Below are positions 13,990 through 29,272 of a stretch of DNA of 64,000 nucleotides, in pieces. The notes under the pieces are model-generated. The model was not told the origin of the DNA and did not search any database. It worked only from the letters and a program-made list of their open reading frames with translations. The DNA is taken from assembly GCF_029227915.1 (NCBI RefSeq), contig NC_079879.1, positions 31,688,501 to 31,752,500 on the forward strand, written 5' to 3'. A program made the translations under genes and the position numbers. The first letter of the stretch is position 1; every line of letters begins with the position of its first letter. The stretch comes from Hydractinia symbiolongicarpus (lineage: Eukaryota; Cnidaria; Hydrozoa; Anthoathecata; Hydractiniidae).

Positions 13990-16019
13990 GACTCGGCCCG
14001 TATAGTCAAAAGTATACGAAGAAAGTACCCAGGGAGTAAACTCATTTCCCGAACGATTTTTTATATTATTTTTTCACCACTAAAACGCATGAGACTTGTA
14101 GTTTTTAAAAGTGTTTTCATTGTTGATGAGACGCTGAATAAAAGAAGTTAAATCGCCGGCAAACGAAAACCCGCGATTTCCCGTAAATCCCGGGCTTGGC
14201 CCGTATAGTCGAATGTTTACAAAGAAAGTACCCTGTGAGTAAACTCATTTCCCGAACGATTTTTTAAATTATTTTTTTACCACTAAAACGCATGAGACTT
14301 GTAGTTTTCAAAAATGTTTTCATTTTTGATGAGACGCTGAATAAAAAGAGTTTAATCGCCGGCAAACGAAAACCCGCGATTTCCCGTAAATCCCGGACTC
14401 GGCCTGTATAGTCAAAAGTATACAAAGAAAGTACCCAGGGAGTAAACTCATTTCCCGAACGATTTTTTAAATTATCTTTTCACCACTAAAACGCATGAGA
14501 CTTGTAGTTTTCAAAATTGTTTTCATTTTTGATGAGACGCTGAATAAAAGGAGTTTAATCGCCGGCAAACGAAATCCTGCGATTTCCCGTAAATCCCGGA
14601 CTCGGCCCGTATAGTCAAAAGTATACAAAGAAAGTACCCAGGGAGTAAACTCATTTCCCGAACGATTTTTAAAATTATTATTTCACCACTAAAGCCCATG
14701 AGACTTGTAGTTTTCAGAAGTGATTTCATTTTTGATGAGACGCTTAATGAATGTGGTTTATTAGCCGGCAAACGAAAACCCTCGATTTCCTGTAAATCCC
14801 GGGCTTGGCCCGTATAGTCGAATGTATACAAAGGAAGTACCCTGTGAGTAAACTCATTTCCGAAACGATTTTTTAAATTATCGTTTCACCACTAAAACGC
14901 ATGAGACTTGTAGTTTTCAAAAATGTTTTCATTTTTGATGAGACGCTGAATAAAAGGAGTTTAATCGCCGGCAAACGAAAACCTGCGATTTCCCGTAAAC
15001 CCCGGACTCGGCCCGTATAGTCAAAAGTATACGAAGAAAGTACCCAGGGAGTAAACTCATTTGCCGAACGATTTTTTATATTATTTTTTCACCACTAAAA
15101 CGCATGAGACTTGTAGTTTTTAAAAGTGTTTTCATTGTTGATGAGACGCTGTATAAAAGAAGTTTAATCGCCGGCAAACGAAAACCCGCGATTTCCCGTA
15201 AATCCCGGGCTTGGCCCGCATAGTCGAATGTTTACAAAGAAAGTACCCTGTGAGTAAACTCATTTCCCGAACGATTTTTTAAATTATTTTTTTACCACTA
15301 AAACGCATGAGACTTGTAGTTTTCAAAAATGTTTTCATTTTTGATGAGACGCTGAATAAAAAGAGTTTAATCGCCGGCAAACGAAAACCCGCGATTTCCC
15401 GTAAATCCCGGACTCGGCCTGTATAGTCAAAAGTATACAAAGAAAGTACCCAGGGAGTAAACTCATTTCCCGAACGATTTTTTAAATTATCTTTTCACCA
15501 CTAAAACGCATGAGACTTGTAGTTTTCAAAATTGTTTTCATTTTTGATGAGACGCTGAATAAAAGGAGTTTAATCGCCGGCAAACGAAATCCTGCGATTT
15601 CCCGTAAATCCCGGACTCGGCCCGTATAGTCAAAAGTATACAAAGAAAGTACCCAGGGAGTAAACTCATTTCCCGAACGATTTTTTAAATTATTATTTCA
15701 CCACTAAAGCCCATGAGACTTGTAGTTTTCAGAAGTGATTTCATTTTTGATGAGACGCTTAATGAATGTGGTTTATTAGCCGGCAAACGAAAACCCTCGA
15801 TATCCTGTAAATCCCGGGCTTGGCCCGTATAGTCGAATGTATACAAAGGAAGTACCCTGTGAGTAAACTCATTTCCGAAACGATTTTTTAAATTATCGTT
15901 TCACCACTAAAACGCATGAGACTTGTAGTTTTCAAAAATGTTTTCATTTTTGATGAGACGCTGAATAAAAGGAGTTTAATCGCCGGCAAACGAAAACCTG
16001 CGATTTCCCGTAAATGCCG
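13990..16019 (+). repeat. Tandem 5-monomer duplication A-J-I-K-L, 2 x 1015 bp
   Basis: Two successive 1015-bp units (5 x 203 exactly), 13990-15004 and 15005-16019, each contain monomers with the same variant order. A has GTATACGAAG and TTTATATTA; J has TGTTTACAAAG and AATAAAAAGAG; I has CGGCCTGTATAG and CAAAATTG; K has CAGAAGTGATTTC and GTTTATTAGCC; L has TTCCGAAACG. The copies differ by some substitutions, for example CTGAATAAAAG against CTGTATAAAAG in A, and CCCGTATAG against CCCGCATAG in J. They are therefore not the youngest duplication in the window. Confidence 0.85.
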
Positions 16020-19000
16020 GACTCGGCCCGTATAGTCAAAAGTATACAAAGAAAGTACCCAGGGAGTAAACTCATTTCCCGAACGATTTTTTAAATTATT
16101 ATTTCACCACTAAAGTCCATGAGACTTGTAGTTTTTAAAAATGTTTTCATTTTTGATGAGACGCTGAATAAAAGAAGTTTAATCGCCGGCAAACGAAAAC
16201 CCACGACTTCCCGTAACTCCCGGACTCGGCCCGCATAGTCAAAAGTACACAAAGAAAGTTCCCAAGGAGTAAACTCATTTCCCGAACGATTTTTTAAATT
16301 ATTTTTTCACCACTAAAACGCATGAGACTTGTAGTTTTCAGAAATGTTTTCATTTTTGATGAGACGCTTAATGAAAGTGGTTTAATCGCCGGCAAACGAA
16401 AACCCGCGATTTCCCGTAAATCCCGGGCTTTGCCGTATAGTCGAATGTATACAAAGAAAGTACCCTGTGAGTAAACTCATTTCCAAAACGATTTTTTAAA
16501 TTATCTTTTTACCACTAAAACGCATGAGACTTGTAGTTTTCAAAAATGTTTTCATTTTTGATGAGACGCTGATTAAAAGAAGTTTAATCGCCGGCAAACG
16601 AAAACCCGCCATTTCCCGTAAACCCCGGACTCGGCCCGTATAGTCAAAAGTATGCAAAGAAAGTACCCAGGGAGTAAACTTATTTCCCGAACGATTTTTT
16701 AAATTATTATTTTACCACTAAAGCCCATGAGACTTGTAGTTTTCAAAAATGTTTTCATTGTTGATGAGACGCTGATTAAAAGAAGTTAAATCGCCGGCAA
16801 ACGAAAACCCGCCATTTCCCGTAAACGCCGGACTCGGCCCGTATAGTCAAAAGTATACGAAGAAAGTACCCAGGGAGTAAACTCATTTGCCGAACGATTT
16901 TTTATATTATTTTTTCACCACTAAAACGCATGAGACTTGTAGTTTTTAAAAGTGTTTTCATTGTTGATGAGACGCTGTATAAAAGAAGTTTAATCGCCGG
17001 CAAACGAAAACCCGCGATTTCCCGTAAATCCCGGGCTTGGCCCGCATAGTCGAATGTTTACAAAGAAAGTACCCTGTGAGTAAACTCATTTCCCGAACGA
17101 TTTTTTAAAATATTTTTTCACCACTAAAACGCATGAGACTTGTAGTTTTCAGAAATGTTTTTATTTTTGATGAGACGCTTAGTGAAAGTGGTTTAATCGC
17201 CGGCAAACGAAAACCCGCGATTTCCCGTAAATACCGGTCTTAGCCCGTATAGTCGAATGTATACAAAGAAAGTACCCTGTGAGTAAACTCATTTCCCGAA
17301 CGATTTTTTAAATTATTTTTTTACCACTAAAACGCATGAGACTTGTAGTTGTCAGAAATGTTTTCATTTTTGATGAGACGCTTAGTGAAAGTGGTTTAAT
17401 CGCCGGCAAACGAAAACCCGCGATTTCCCGTAAATCCCGGGCTTGTCCCGTATAGTCGAATGTATACAAACAAAGTACCCTGTGAGTAAACTCATTTCCA
17501 AAACGATTTTTTAAATTAACTTTTCACCACTAAAACGCATGAGACTTGTAGTTTTCAAAAATGTTTTCATTTGTGATGAGATGCTGAATAAAAGGAGTTT
17601 AATCGCCGGCAAACGAAAACCCGCGATTTCCTGTAACTCCCGGGCTTGGCCCGTATATTCGAATGTATACAAAGAAAGTAACCTGTGGGTAAACTCATTT
17701 CCAAAACGATTTTTTAAATTATCGTTTCACCACTAAAACGCATGAGACTTGTAGTTTTCAAAAATGTTTTCATTTTTGATGAGACGCTGAATAAAAGGAG
17801 TTTAATCGCCGGCAAACGAAAACCTGCGATTTCCTGTAAATCCCGGACTCGGCCCGTATAGTCAAAAGTATACAAAGAAAGTACCCAGGGAGTAAACTCA
17901 TTTCCCGAACGATTTTTTAAATTATCTTTGTACCACTAAAACGCATGAGACTTGTAGTTTTCACAAATGTTTTCATTTTTGATGAGACGCTGATTAAAAG
18001 AAGTTTAATCGCCGGCAAACGAAAACCCGCCATTTCCCGTAAACCCCGGACTCGGCCCGTATAGTCAAAAGTATACGAAGAAAGTACCCAGGGAGTAAAC
18101 TCATTTCCCGAACGATTTTTTATATTATTTTTTCACCATTAAAACGCATGAGACTTGTAGTTTTTAAAGTGTTTTCATTGTTGATGAGACGCGGAATAAA
18201 AGAAGTTTAATCGCCGGCAAACGAAAACCCGCGATTTCACGTAAATCCCGGGCTTGGCCCGTATAGTCGAATGTTTACAAAGAAAGTACCCTGTGAGTAA
18301 ACTCATTTCCCGAACGATTTTTTAAAATATTTTTTCACCACTAAAACGCATGAGACTTGTAGTTTTCAGAAATGTTTTTATTTTTGATGAGACGCTTAGT
18401 GGAAGTGGTTTAATCGCCGGCAAACGAAAACCCGCGATTTCCCGTAAATACCGGTCTTAGCCCGTATAGTGGAATGTATACAAAGAAAGTACCCTGTGAG
18501 TAAACTTATTTCCCGAACGATTTTTTAAATTATTTTTTACCACTAAAACGCATGAGACTTGTAGTTGTCAGAAATGTTTTCATTTTTGATGAGACGCTGA
18601 ATAAAAGGAGTTTAATCGCCGGCAAACGAAATCCTGCGATTTCCCGTATATCCCGGACTCGGCCCGTATAGTCAAAAGTATACAAAGAAAGTACCCAGGG
18701 AGTAAACTCATTTCCCGAACGATTTTTAAAATTATTATTTCACCACTAAAGCCCATGAGACTTGTAGTTTTCAGAAGTAATTTCATTTTTGATGAGACGC
18801 TTAATGAAAGTGGTTTAATCGCCGGCAAACGAAACCCCGCGATTTTCCGTAAATCCCGGGCTTTGCCGTATAGTCGAATGTATACAAAGAAAGTACCCTG
18901 TGAGTAAACTCATTTCCAAAACGATTTTTTAAATTATCTTTTTACCACTAAAACGCATGAGACTTGTAGTTTTCAAAAATGTTTTCATTTTTGATGAGAC

Positions 19001-22000
19001 GCTGATTAAAAGAAGTTTAATCGCCGGCAAACGAAAACCCGCCATTTCCCGTAAACCCCGGACTCGGCCCGTATAGTCAAAAGTATACGAAGAAAGTACC
19101 CAGGGAGTAAACTCATTTCCCGAACGATTTTTTATATTATTTTTTCACCACTAAAACGCATGAGAATTGTAGTTTTTAAAAGTGTTTTCATTTTTGATGA
19201 GACGCTGAATAAAAAGAGTTTAATCGCCGGCAAACGAAAACCCGCGATTTCCCGTAAATCCCGGACTCGGCCTGTATAGTCAAAAGTATACAAAGAAAGT
19301 ACCCAGGGAGTAAACTCATTTCCCGAACGATTTTTTAAATTATCTTTTCACCACTAAAACGCATGAGACTTGTAGTTTTCAAAATTGTTTTCATTTTTGA
19401 TGAGACGCTGAATAAAAGGAGTTTAATCGCCGGCAAACGAAATCCTGCGATTTCCCGTAAATCCCGGACTCGGCCCGTATAGTCAAAAGTATACAAAGAA
19501 AGTACCCAGGGAGTAAACTCATTTCCCGAACGATTTTTAAAATTATTATTTCACCACTAAAGCCCATGAGACTTGTAGTTTTCAGAAGTGATTTCATTTT
19601 TGATGAGACGCTTAATGAATGTGGTTTATTAGCCGGCAAACGAATACCCTCGATTTCCTGTAAATCCCGGGCTTGGCCCGTATAGTCGAATGTATACAAA
19701 GGAAGTACCCTGTGAGTAAACTCATTTCCGAAACGATTTTTTAAATTATCGTTTCACCACTAAAACGCATGAGACTTGTAGTTTTCAAAAATGTTTTCAT
19801 TTTTGATGAGACGCTGAATAAAAGGAGTTTAATCGCCGGCAAACGAAAACCTGCGATTTCCCGTAAATGCCGGACTCGGCCCGTATAGTCAAAAGTATAC
19901 AAAGAAAGTACCCAGGGAGTAAACTCATTTCCCGAACGATTTTTTAAATTATTATTTCACCACTAAAGTCCATGAGACTTGTAGTTTTTAAAAATGTTTT
20001 CATTTTTGATGAGACGCTGAATAAAAGAAGTTTAATCGCCGGCAAACGAAAACCCACGACTTCCCGTAACTCCCGGACTCGGCCCGCATAGTCAAAAGTA
20101 TACAAAGAAAGTTCCCAAGGAGTAAACTCATTTCCCGAACGATTTTTTAAATTATTTTTTCACCACTAAAACGCATGAGACTTGTAGTTTTCAGAAATGT
20201 TTTCATTTTTGATGAGACGCTTAATGAAAGTGGTTTAATCGCCGGCAAACGAAAACCCGCGATTTCCCGTAAATCCCGGGCTTTGCCGTATAGTCGAATG
20301 TATACAAAGAAAGTACCCTGTGAGTAAACTCATTTCCAAAACGATTTTTTAAATTATCTTTTTACCACTAAAACGCATGAGACTTGTAGTTTTCAAAAAT
20401 GTTTTCATTTTTGATGAGACGCTGATTAAAAGAAGTTTAATCGCCGGCAAACGAAAACCCGCCATTTCCCGTAAACCCCGGACTCGGCCCGTATAGTCAA
20501 AAGTATGCAAAGAAAGTACCCAGGGAGTAAACTTATTTCCCGAACGATTTTTTAAATTATTATTTTACCACTAAAGCCCATGAGACTTGTAGTTTTCAAA
20601 AATGTTTTCATTGTTGATGAGACGCTGATTAAAAGAAGTTAAATCGCCGGCAAACGAAAACCCGCCATTTCCCGTAAACCCCGGACTCGGCCCGTATAGT
20701 CAAAAGTATACGAAGAAAGTACCCAGGGAGTAAACTCATTTGCCGAACGATTTTTTATATTATTTTTTCACCACTAAAACGCATGAGACTTGTAGTTTTT
20801 AAAAGTGTTTTCATTGTTGATGAGACGCTGTATAAAAGAAGTTTAATCGCCGGCAAACGAAAACCCGCGATTTCCCGTAAATCCCGGGCTTGGCCCGCAT
20901 AGTCGAATGTTTACAAAGAAAGTACCCTGTGAGTAAACTCATTTCCCGAACGATTTTTTAAAATATTTTTTCACCACTAAAACGCATGAGACTTGTAGTT
21001 TTCAGAAATGTTTTTATTTTTGATGAGACGCTTAGTGAAAGTGGTTTAATCGCCGGCAAACGAAAACCCGCGATTTCCCGTAAATACCGGTCTTAGCCCG
21101 TATAGTCGAATGTATACAAAGAAAGTACCCTGTGAGTAAACTCATTTCCCGAACGATTTTTTAAATTATTTTTTTACCACTAAAACGCATGAGACTTGTA
21201 GTTGTCAGAAATGTTTTCATTTTTGATGAGACGCTTAGTGAAAGTGGTTTAATCGCCGGCAAACGAAAACCCGCGATTTCCCGTAAATCCCGGGCTTGTC
21301 CCGTATAGTCGAATGTATACAAAGAAAGTACCCTGTGAGTAAACTCATTTCCAAAACGATTTTTTAAATTAACTTTTCACCACTAAAACGCATGAGACTT
21401 GTAGTTTTCAAAAATGTTTTCATTTGTGATGAGATGCTGAATAAAAGGAGTTTAATCGCCGGCAAACGAAAACCCGCGATTTCCTGTAACTCCCGGGCTT
21501 GGCCCGTATAGTCGAATGTATACAAAGAAAGTAACCTGTGGGTAAACTCATTTCCAAAACGATTTTTTAAATTATCGTTTCACCACTAAAACGCATGAGA
21601 CTTGTAGTTTTCAAAAATGTTTTCATTTTTGATGAGACGCTGAATAAAAGGAGTTTAATCGCCGGCAAACGAAAACCTGCGATTTCCTGTAAATCCCGGA
21701 CTCGGCCCGTATAGTCAATAGTATTCAAAGAAAGTACCCAGGGAGTAAACTCATTTCCCAAACGATTTTTTAAATTATCTTTGTACCACTAAAACGCATG
21801 AGACTTGTAGTTTTCACAAGTGTTTTCATTTTTGATGAGACGCTGATTAAAAGAAGTTTAATCGCCGGCAAACGAAAACCCGCCATTTCCCGTAAACCCC
21901 GGACTCGGCCCGTATAGTCAAAAGTATACGAAGAAAGTACCCAGGGAGTAAACTCATTTCCCGAACGATTTTTTATATTATTTTTTCACCATTAAAACGC

Positions 22001-22180
22001 ATGAGACTTGTAGTTTTTAAAGTGTTTTCATTGTTGATGAGACGCGGAATAAAAGAAGTTTAATCGCCGGCAAACGAAAACCCGCGATTTCACGTAAATC
22101 CCGGGCTTGGCCCGTATAGTCGAATGTTTACAAAGAAAGTACCCTGTGAGTAAACTCATTTCCCGAACGATTTTTTAAAT
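16020..22180 (+). repeat. Super-higher-order unit with 19-monomer spacing
   Basis: The variant order of about 15.4-18.3 kb repeats 3853 bp later (19 monomers less 4 bp). Examples are the shortened CTTTGCCG at 16428/20281 and the ACGCGGAATAAAAG marker at 18189/22042. The match ends near 18327/22180. There the downstream copy runs from a B monomer straight into a C-type monomer through a chimera, losing one monomer, after which the offset becomes 3650. The same marker recurs at 25895 with another 3853-bp step. Confidence 0.75.
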
Positions 22181-23531
22181 TATTTTTTACCACTAAAACG
22201 CATGAGACTTGTAGTTGTCAGAAATGTTTTCATTTTTGATGAGACGCTGAATAAAAGGAGTTTAATCGCCGGCAAACGAAATCCTGCGATTTCCCGTAAA
22301 TCCCGGACTCGGCCCGTATAGTCAAAAGTATACAAAGAAAGTACCCAGGGAGTAAACTCATTTCCCGAACGATTTTTAAAATTATTATTTCACCACTAAA
22401 GCCCATGAGACTTGTAGTTTTCAGAAGTAATTTCATTTTTGATGAGACGCTTAATGAATGTGGTTTAATAGCCGGCAAACGAAAACCCTCGATTTCCTGT
22501 AAATCCCGGACTTGGGCCGTATAGTCGAATGTATACAAAGGAAGTACCCTGTGAGTAAACTCATTTCCGAAACGATTTTTTAAATTATCGTTTCACCACT
22601 AAAACGCATGAGACTTGTAGTTTTTAAAAATGTTTTCATTTTTGATGAGACGCTCAATAAAAGGAGTTTAATCGCCGGCAAACGAAAACCTGCGATTTCC
22701 CGTAAATCCCGGACTCGGCCCGTATAGTCAAAAGTATACAAAGAAAGTACCCAGGGAGTTAACTCATTTCCCGAACGATTTTTTAAATTATTATTTCACC
22801 ACTAAACCCATGAGACTTGTAGTTTTTAAAAATGTTTTCATTTTTGATGAGACGCTGAATAAAAGAAGTTTAATTGCCGGCAAACGAAAACCCACGACTT
22901 CCCGTAACTCCCGGACTCGGCCCGTATAGTCAAAAGTATACAAAGAAAGTTCCCAAGGAGTAAACTCTTTTCCCGAACGACTTTTTAAATTATTTTTTCA
23001 CCACTAAAACGCATGAGACTTGTAGCTTTCAGAAATGTTTTCATTTTTGATGAGACGCTTAATGAAAGTGGTTTAATCGCCGGCAAACGAAACCCCGCGA
23101 TTTTCCGTAAATCCCGGGCTTTGCCGTATAGTCGAATGTATACAAAGAAAGTACCCTGTGAGTAAACTCATTTCCAAAACGATTTTTTAAATTATCTTTT
23201 TACCACTAAAACGCATGAGACTTGTAGTTTTCAAAAATGTTTTCATTTTTGATGAAACGCTGATTAAAAGAAGTTTAATCGCCGGCAAACGAAAACCCGC
23301 CATTTCCCGTAAACCCCGGACTCGGCCCGTATAGTCAAAAGTATACGAAGAAAGTACCCAGGGAGTAAACTCATTTCCCGAACGATTTTTTATATTATTT
23401 TTTCACCACTAAAACGCATGAGACTTGTAGTTTTTAAAAGTGTTTTCATTTTTGATGAGACGCTGAATAAAAAGAGTTTAATCGCCGGCAAACGAAAACC
23501 CGCGATTTCCCGTAAATCCCGGACTCGGCCT

Positions 23532-26500
23532 GTATAGTCAAAAGTATACAAAGAAAGTACCCAGGGAGTAAACTCATTTCCCGAACGATTTGTTAAATTA
23601 TCTTTTCACCACTAAAACGCATGAGACTTGTAGTTTTCAAAATTGTTTTCATTTTTGATGAGACGCTGAATAAAAGGAGTTTAATCGCCGGCAAACGAAA
23701 TCCTGCGATTTCCCGTAAATCCCGGACTCGGCCCGTATAGTCAAAAGTATACAAAGAAAGTACCCAGGGAGTAAACTCATTTCCCGAACGATTTTTAAAA
23801 TTATTATTTCACCACTAAAGCCCATGAGACTTGTAGTTTTCAGAAGTGATTTCATTTTTGATGAGACGCTTAATGAATGTGGTTTATTAGCCGGCAAACG
23901 AATACCCTCGATTTCCTGTAAATCCCGGGCTTGGCCCGTATAGTCGAATGTATACAAAGGAAGTACCCTGTGAGTAAACTCATTTCCGAAACGATTTTTT
24001 AAATTATCGTTTCACCACTAAAACGCATGAGACTTGTAGTTTTCAAAAATGTTTTCATTTTTGATGAGACGCTGAATAAAAGGAGTTTAATCGCCGGCAA
24101 ACGAAAACCTGCGATTTCCCGTAAATGCCGGACTCGGCCCGTATAGTCAAAAGTATACAAAGAAAGTACCCAGGGAGTAAACTCATTTCCCGAACGATTT
24201 TTTAAATTATTATTTCACCACTAAAGCCCATGAGACTTGTAGTTTTTAAAAATGTTTTCATTTTTGATGAGACGCTGAATAAAAGAAGTTTAATCGCCGG
24301 CAAACGAAAACCCACGACTTCCCGTAACTCCCGGACTCGGCCCGCATAGTCAAAAGTATACAAAGAAAGTTCCCAAGGAGTAAACTCATTTCCCGAACGA
24401 TTTTTTAAATTATTTTTTCACAACTAAAACGCATGAGACTTGTAGTTTTCAGAAATGTTTTCATTTTTGATGAGACGCTTAATAAAAGTGGTTTAATCGC
24501 CGGCAAACATAAACCCGCGATTTCCCGTAAATCCCGGACTCGGCCCGTATAGTCAAAAGTATACAAAGAAAGTACCCAGGGAGTAAACTTATTTCCCGAA
24601 CGATTTTTTAAATTATCTTTTTACCACTAAAACGCATGAGACTTGTAGTTTTCAAAAATGTTTTCATTTTTGATGAGACGCTGATTAAAAGAAGTTTAAT
24701 CGCCGGCAAACGAAAACCCGCCATTTCCCGTAAACCCCGGACTCGGCCCGTATAGTCAAAAGTATACGAAGAAAGTACCCAGGGAGTAAACTCATTTCCC
24801 GAACGATTTTTTATATTATTTTTTCACCACTAAAACGCAAGAGACTTGTAGTTTTTAAAAGTGTTTTCATTGTTGATGAGACGCTGAATAAAAGAAGTTT
24901 AATCGCCGGCAAACGAAAACCCGCGATTTCCCGTAAATCCCGGGCTTGGCCCGTATAGTCGAATGTTTACAAAGAAAGTACCCTGGGAGTAAACTCATTT
25001 CCCGAACAATTTTTTAAATTATTTTTTCACCACTAAAACGCATGAGACTTGTAGTTTTCAGAAATGTTTTTATTTTTGATGAGACGCTTAGTGAAAGTGG
25101 TTTAATCGCCGGCAAACGAAAACCCGCGATTTCCCGTAAATCCCGGGCTTGTCCCGTATAGTCGAATGTATACAAAGAAAGTACCCTGTGAGTAAACTCA
25201 TTTCCAAAACGATTTTTCAAATTAACTTTTCACCACTAAAACGCATGAGACTTGTAGTTTTCAAAAATGTTTTCATTTGTGATGAGATGCTGAATAAAAG
25301 GAGTTTAATCGCCGGCAAACGAAAACCCGCGATTTCCTGTAACTCCCGGGCTTGGCCCGTATAGTCGAATGTATACAAAGAAAGTAACCTGTGGGTAAAC
25401 TCATTTCCAAAACGATTTTTTAAATTATCGTTTCACCACTAAAACGCATGAGACTTGTAGTTTTCAAAAATGTTTTCATTTTTGATGAGACGCTGAATAA
25501 AAGGAGTTTAATCGCCGGCAAACGAAAACCTGCGATTTCCTGTAAATCCCGGACTCGGCCCGTATAGTCAATAGTATTCAAAGAAAGTACCCAGGGAGTA
25601 AACTCATTTCCCGAACGATTTTTTAAATTATCTTTGTACCACTAAAACGCATGAGACTTGTAGTTTTCACAAATGTTTTCATTTTTGATGAGACGCTGAT
25701 TAAAAGAAGTTTAATCGCCGGCAAACGAAAACCCGCCATTTCCCGTAAACCCCGGACTCGGCCCGTATAGTCAAAAGTATACGAAGAAAGTACCCAGGGA
25801 GTAAACTCATTTCCCGAACGATTTTTTATATTATTTTTTCACCATTAAAACGCATGAGACTTGTAGTTTTTAAAGTGTTTTCATTGTTGATGAGACGCGG
25901 AATAAAAGAAGTTTAATCGCCGGCAAACGAAAACCCGCGATTTCACGTAAATCCCGGGCTTGGCCCGTATAGTCGAATGTTTACAAAGAAAGTACCCTGT
26001 GAGTAAACTCATTTCCCGAACGATTTTTTAAAATATTTTTTCACCACTAAAACGCATGAGACTTGTAGTTTTCAGAAATGTTTTTATTTTTGATGAGACG
26101 CTTAGTGGAAGTGGTTTAATCGTCGGCAAACGAAAACCCGCGATTTCCCGTAAATACCGGTCTTAGCCCGTATAGTGGAATGTATACAAAGAAAGTACCC
26201 TGTGAGTAAACTTATTTCCCGAACGATTTTTTAAATTATTTTTTACCACTAAAACGCATGAGACTTGTAGTTGTCAGAAATGTTTTCATTTTTGATGAGA
26301 CGCTGAATAAAAGGAGTTTAATCGCCGGCAAACGAAATCCTGCGATTTCCCGTAAATCCCGGACTCGGCCCGTATAGTCAAAAGTATACAAAGAAAGTAC
26401 CCAGGGAGTAAACTCATTTCCCGAACGATTTTTTAAATTATCTTTTCACCACTAAAACGCATGAGACTTGTAGTTTTCAAAATTGTTTTCATTTTTGATG

Positions 26501-29272
26501 AGACGCTGAATAAAAGGAGTTTAATCGCCGGCAAACGAAATCCTGCGATTTCCCGTAAATCCCGGACTCGGCCCGTATAGTCAAAAGTATACAAAGAAAG
26601 TACCCAGGGAGTAAACTCATTTCCCGAACGATTTTTAAAATTATTATTTCACCACTAAAGCCCATGAGACTTGTAGTTTTCAGAAGTGATTTCATTTTTG
26701 ATGAGACGCTTAATGAATGTGGTTTATTAGCCGGCAAACGAATACCCTCGATTTCCTGTAAATCCCGGGCTTGGCCCGTATAGTCGAATGTATACAAAGG
26801 AAGTACCCTGTGAGTAAACTCATTTCCGAAACGATTTTTTAAATTATCGTTTCACCACTAAAACGCATGAGACTTGTAGTTTTCAAAAATGTTTTCATTT
26901 TTGATGAGACGCTGAATAAAAGGAGTTTAATCGCCGGCAAACGAAAACCTGCGATTTCCCGTAAATGCCGGACTCGGCCCGTATAGTCAAAAGTATACAA
27001 AGAAAGTACCCAGGGAGTAAACTCATTTCCCGAACGATTTTTTAAATTATTATTTCACCACTAAAGCCCATGAGACTTGTAGTTTTTAAAAATGTTTTCA
27101 TTTTTGATGAGACGCTGAATAAAAGAAGTTTAATCGCCGGCAAACGAAAACCCACGACTTCCCGTAACTCCCGGACTCGGCCCGCATAGTCAAAAGTATA
27201 CAAAGAAAGTTCCCAAGGAGTAAACTCATTTCCCGAACGATTTTTTAAATTATTTTTTCACAACTAAAACGCATGAGACTTGTAGTTTTCAGAAATGTTT
27301 TCATTTTTGATGAGACGCTTAATAAAAGTGGTTTAATCGCCGGCAAACATAAACCCGCGATTTCCCGTAAATCCCGGACTCGGCCCGTATAGTCAAAAGT
27401 ATACAAAGAAAGTACCCAGGGAGTAAACTTATTTCCCGAACGATTTTTTAAATTATCTTTTTACCACTAAAACGCATGAGACTTGTAGTTTTCAAAAATG
27501 TTTTCATTTTTGATGAGACGCTGATTAAAAGAAGTTTAATCGCCGGCAAACGAAAACCCGCCATTTCCCGTAAACCCCGGACTCGGCCCGTATAGTCAAA
27601 AGTATACGAAGAAAGTACCCAGGGAGTAAACTCATTTCCCGAACGATTTTTTATATTATTTTTTCACCACTAAAACGCAAGAGACTTGTAGTTTTTAAAA
27701 GTGTTTTCATTGTTGATGAGACGCTGAATAAAAGAAGTTTAATCGCCGGCAAACGAAAACCCGCGATTTCCCGTAAATCCCGGGCTTGGCCCGTATAGTC
27801 GAATGTTTACAAAGAAAGTACCCTGGGAGTAAACTCATTTCCCGAACAATTTTTTAAATTATTTTTTCACCACTAAAACGCATGAGACTTGTAGTTTTCA
27901 GAAATGTTTTTATTTTTGATGAGACGCTTAGTGAAAGTGGTTTAATCGCCGGCAAACGAAAACCCGCGATTTCCCGTAAATCCCGGGCTTGTCCCGTATA
28001 GTCGAATGTATACAAAGAAAGTACCCTGTGAGTAAACTCATTTCCAAAACGATTTTTCAAATTAACTTTTCACCACTAAAACGCATGAGACTTGTAGTTT
28101 TCAAAAATGTTTTCATTTGTGATGAGATGCTGAATAAAAGGAGTTTAATCGCCGGCAAACGAAAACCCGCGATTTCCTGTAACTCCCGGGCTTGGCCCGT
28201 ATAGTCGAATGTATACAAAGAAAGTAACCTGTGGGTAAACTCATTTCCAAAACGATTTTTTAAATTATCGTTTCACCACTAAAACGCATGAGACTTGTAG
28301 TTTTCAAAAATGTTTTCATTTTTGATGAGACGCTGAATAAAAGGAGTTTAATCGCCGGCAAACGAAAACCTGCGATTTCCTGTAAATCCCGGACTCGGCC
28401 CGTATAGTCAATAGTATTCAAAGAAAGTACCCAGGGAGTAAACTCATTTCCCGAACGATTTTTTAAATTATCTTTGTACCACTAAAACGCATGAGACTTG
28501 TAGTTTTCACAAATGTTTTCATTTTTGATGAGACGCTGATTAAAAGAAGTTTAATCGCCGGCAAACGAAAACCCGCCATTTCCCGTAAACCCCGGACTCG
28601 GCCCGTATAGTCAAAAGTATACGAAGAAAGTACCCAGGGAGTAAACTCATTTCCCGAACGATTTTTTATATTATTTTTTCACCATTAAAACGCATGAGAC
28701 TTGTAGTTTTTAAAGTGTTTTCATTGTTGATGAGACGCGGAATAAAAGAAGTTTAATCGCCGGCAAACGAAAACCCGCGATTTCACGTAAATCCCGGGCT
28801 TGGCCCGTATAGTCGAATGTTTACAAAGAAAGTACCCTGTGAGTAAACTCATTTCCCGAACGATTTTTTAAAATATTTTTTCACCACTAAAACGCATGAG
28901 ACTTGTAGTTTTCAGAAATGTTTTTATTTTTGATGAGACGCTTAGTGGAAGTGGTTTAATCGTCGGCAAACGAAAACCCGCGATTTCCCGTAAATACCGG
29001 TCTTAGCCCGTATAGTGGAATGTATACAAAGAAAGTACCCTGTGAGTAAACTTATTTCCCGAACGATTTTTTAAATTATTTTTTACCACTAAAACGCATG
29101 AGACTTGTAGTTGTCAGAAATGTTTTCATTTTTGATGAGACGCTGAATAAAAGGAGTTTAATCGCCGGCAAACGAAATCCTGCGATTTCCCGTAAATCCC
29201 GGACTCGGCCCGTATAGTCAAAAGTATACAAAGAAAGTACCCAGGGAGTAAACTCATTTCCCGAACGATTTT
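23532..29272 (+). repeat. Tandem 14-monomer duplication, offset 2840 bp
   Basis: 23532-26432 and 26372-29272 are almost identical at an offset of 2840 (14 x 203 less 2). Shared rare variants are CACAACTAAAAC (24418/27258), GGCAAACATAAAC (24502/27342), GCAAGAGAC (24837/27677), ATAGTATTCAAAG (25570/28410) and ATCGTCGGC (26120/28960). The one difference I noticed is a private G in the T-run at 23592. The copies part at 26433/29273, where one continues with six Ts and the other with five Ts then AAAATTA. Near identity suggests a recent event. Confidence 0.9.

Noticed and set aside
25149-25364. Plus-strand open frame of 71 codons, repeated at 27989
   Set aside because: The second copy is exactly the 2840-bp tandem duplication, and the frame overlaps a minus-strand frame in the same monomers. 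It is a repeat by-product.
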